Source: an uncultured Bacilli bacterium (lineage in GTDB: Bacteria; Bacillota_I; Bacilli_A; RF39; UBA660). Taken from it: a DNA stretch of 21,881 nt. A program made the position numbers and the translations under genes. How positions within the stretch are numbered: position 1 is the stretch's first letter; each line of letters begins with the position of its first letter. This document shows positions 20,801-21,881 of the stretch, in pieces. The DNA lies in NCBI GenBank assembly GCA_934120265.1, contig CAKOTU010000017.1, positions 1 through 21,881 on the forward strand, in the 5' to 3' direction. The notes below the pieces were generated by a model. It did not search any database. It worked only from the letters and a program-made list of their open reading frames with translations, and had not been told where the DNA came from.

Positions 20801-21682
20801 ATAAATTACTATAAAGAAATAAAACAAGAATTAGTAAATAATGAGATAACAAAAAGAGTAAAAGATTATAGTAAAAATAGAAGTGATTTAAATACATATT
20901 ATAATGTGGGTAAGTTGTTGTTAGAAGCAGGCAAACATTACGGCGAAGGTATTATTAAAGAATATTCTAAAAGATTAACTTTGGAGTTGGGTAAAAAATA
21001 CAGTGCTAGATATTTATTTGATATGAAAAAATTATATTTATTTTCAAAAGTGCACCCACTGGATGCACAATTGACAGTTTCTCATTATAGAATTCTTTTT
21101 ACTTTGAAAGATATAAATAAAATCAATTATTATATAAAAATTAGTATAAATCAAAATTTAAGTAAAAGAGAATTAAGAGAAAGAATAAAAAATAAAGAGT
21201 ATGAAAGATTAGATGAAGAGACAATAAAAAAATTAGTTAATAATGAAGAACCTAAAATAAGTGATTTAATAAAAAATCCCATTTTAATCAAAAATAGTTA
21301 TAATTATAAAGAAATATCGGAGAGGGTATTACAAAAGCTAATACTTGAGGATATGTCTAACTTTTTAGATGAACTTGGAACAGGCTTTTGTTTTATAAGA
21401 AATGAGTATAAAATCAAGCTAGGAGATAGGTATAATTATATAGATTTATTACTGTTTAATTATATATATAATTGTTTTATAGTAATAGAACTGAAAGTAA
21501 CAGAGTTAAAGAAAGAACATATAGGGCAAATAGAAACATATATGAATTATGTTGATAAGAATATAAGAAGAGTAGAACAAGATAAAACAATAGGAATAAT
21601 TATATGTAAGAAAGATAATAGTTTTATAATGGAATACTGTAGTGATGATAGGATACATCAAAGAATGTATGAGTTAGTGTAA
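20801..21682 (+). CDS. YhcG/DUF1016-type PDDEXK nuclease-domain protein with an irregular start codon
   Basis: The N-terminal DUF1016 helical domain (RVKDYSKNRSDLNTYYNVGKLL, cited in part, and GKKYSARYLFDMKKLY) is followed by a PDDEXK-like nuclease fold: IDLLLFN, then VIELKVTEL and HIGQIETYMNYVDK, giving Asp, Glu-x-Lys and Gln of the active site. Homologues include YhcG and are often linked to mobile or defence loci, so this is probably accessory. No ATG exists in the first 75 or so codons. A full AGGAGGTGAT site (20787-20796) points to ATA 20801 (giving M-NYYKEIKQ, about 293 residues) or ATT 20798; GTG 20792 overlaps the ribosome site itself. Promoter not clear. Confidence 0.8.
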   Translation: MNYYKEIKQELVNNEITKRVKDYSKNRSDLNTYYNVGKLLLEAGKHYGEGIIKEYSKRLTLELGKKYSARYLFDMKKLYLFSKVHPLDAQLTVSHYRILFTLKDINKINYYIKISINQNLSKRELRERIKNKEYERLDEETIKKLVNNEEPKISDLIKNPILIKNSYNYKEISERVLQKLILEDMSNFLDELGTGFCFIRNEYKIKLGDRYNYIDLLLFNYIYNCFIVIELKVTELKKEHIGQIETYMNYVDKNIRRVEQDKTIGIIICKKDNSFIMEYCSDDRIHQRMYELV

Positions 21683-21699
21683 AAAAATACTTAAACTAA

Positions 21700-21727
21700 T
21701 TGACAAAATAATGATAAGTGGTAAAAT
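21700..21727 (+). promoter_or_regulatory. Promoter of the T-box transcript
   Basis: TTGACA (21700-21705), 16-base spacer, TAAAAT (21722-21727), with a predicted start near 21734. Confidence 0.75.
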
Positions 21728-21734
21728 ATCATTA

Positions 21735-21881
21735 GATGCAAAGATTAAGACATGATTATATAAGACTGTTTTAGAGCAAGTTAGGGATGATGGAAGCCTA
21801 ACAAATAAGTTATATAATTACTACTTATGAGCAGAACTCGAAAGATGTTTCCGGTAATTCCGTTATCATAAATTAAGATAC
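21735..21881 (+). ncRNA. T-box riboswitch, 5' part (cut by the window end)
   Basis: Stem I arms GATTATATAA (21754-21763) and TTATATAATT (21810-21819) pair; the distal part has AGAGCAA followed by GTTAGG (21780-21785) paired with CCTAAC (21797-21802) around GATGATGGAAG, the T-box distal-loop pattern. CCGGTAATTCCGTTATC downstream matches the conserved stem III-type segment. The specifier just after the stem reads ACT (Thr) at 21820-21822 or TAC (Tyr) at 21819-21821. ACT followed by A fits the usual purine rule, but this is uncertain. It should control an aminoacyl-tRNA synthetase or amino-acid gene beyond the window; the antiterminator lies outside. Confidence 0.82.

Noticed and set aside
1..21881. 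Reverse transcriptase, template repeat or accessory gene of a diversity-generating retroelement within the window
   Set aside because: No protein with reverse-transcriptase motifs and no second near copy of either GC-rich patch was found; any such element lies elsewhere.
1..21881. CRISPR array, rRNA, tRNA or insertion-sequence transposase
   Set aside because: No regularly spaced repeats, no cloverleaf or rRNA sequence and no transposase motifs were seen.

Overview
The window is AT-rich DNA from a low-GC Gram-positive of the Bacilli type. The evidence is a PrkC/Stp signalling pair, the DnaB(DnaD-like)-DnaI primosome, an L27 with a cleavable N-terminus next to Prp protease, an L21 leader, a T-box, and strong AAGGAGGTGA-type ribosome sites. 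Several sporulation genes (spoIIP, a spoIIB-like gene, spoIVFA, spoIVFB) suggest a spore-former or a recent descendant of one. I cannot name the species.

Layout. (1) 22-3971: stp-prkC-rsgA-rpe operon, closed by a terminator. (2) 4046-5375: spoIIP and a small membrane-protein gene. (3) 5386-6916: pilin gene A with its own promoter, structured leader and terminator. (4) 6937-9401: recD2 and a 50-residue membrane protein. (5) 9426-11062: an ASCH-domain gene, a convergent CDP-alcohol phosphatidyltransferase, and a deoxyribosyltransferase-fold gene. (6) 11242-15945: spoIIB-like, radC, mreC, mreD, spoIVFA, spoIVFB, then rplU-prp-rpmA. This is the classical Bacillus order, but without maf, mreB, minC or minD. 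(7) 15972-17133: pilin gene B. (8) 17188-19408: dnaB-dnaI. (9) 19412-20741: pilin gene C with the same kind of leader as A. (10) 20801-21682: a YhcG-type PDDEXK protein. (11) 21700-21881: a promoter and the first part of a T-box for a gene beyond the window.

The unusual content is the dispersed family of three type IV prepilin-like genes, dropped as single-gene units between housekeeping operons. Their N-termini are nearly identical and their C-termini share a GYWT...AW...GVRPVI domain. In A and C the codons just before GVRPVI form a sharply GC-rich, NNC-rich patch (57-62% GC by hand count over 60 bases), as expected of the variable region of a diversity-generating retroelement target or of a recombined cassette. 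No reverse transcriptase or template repeat is in the window. A and C also share a leader that should start at the first base of a closing stem, contains two further stems, and encodes a 38-39 residue peptide ORF across a G-tract. The ORF is open in C (6 G) and frameshifted in A (9 G). This suggests, but does not prove, phase-variable attenuation of surface pilins.

Two genes, spoIVFB and the yhcG-like gene, lack a normal start codon at the position where their ribosome sites point.
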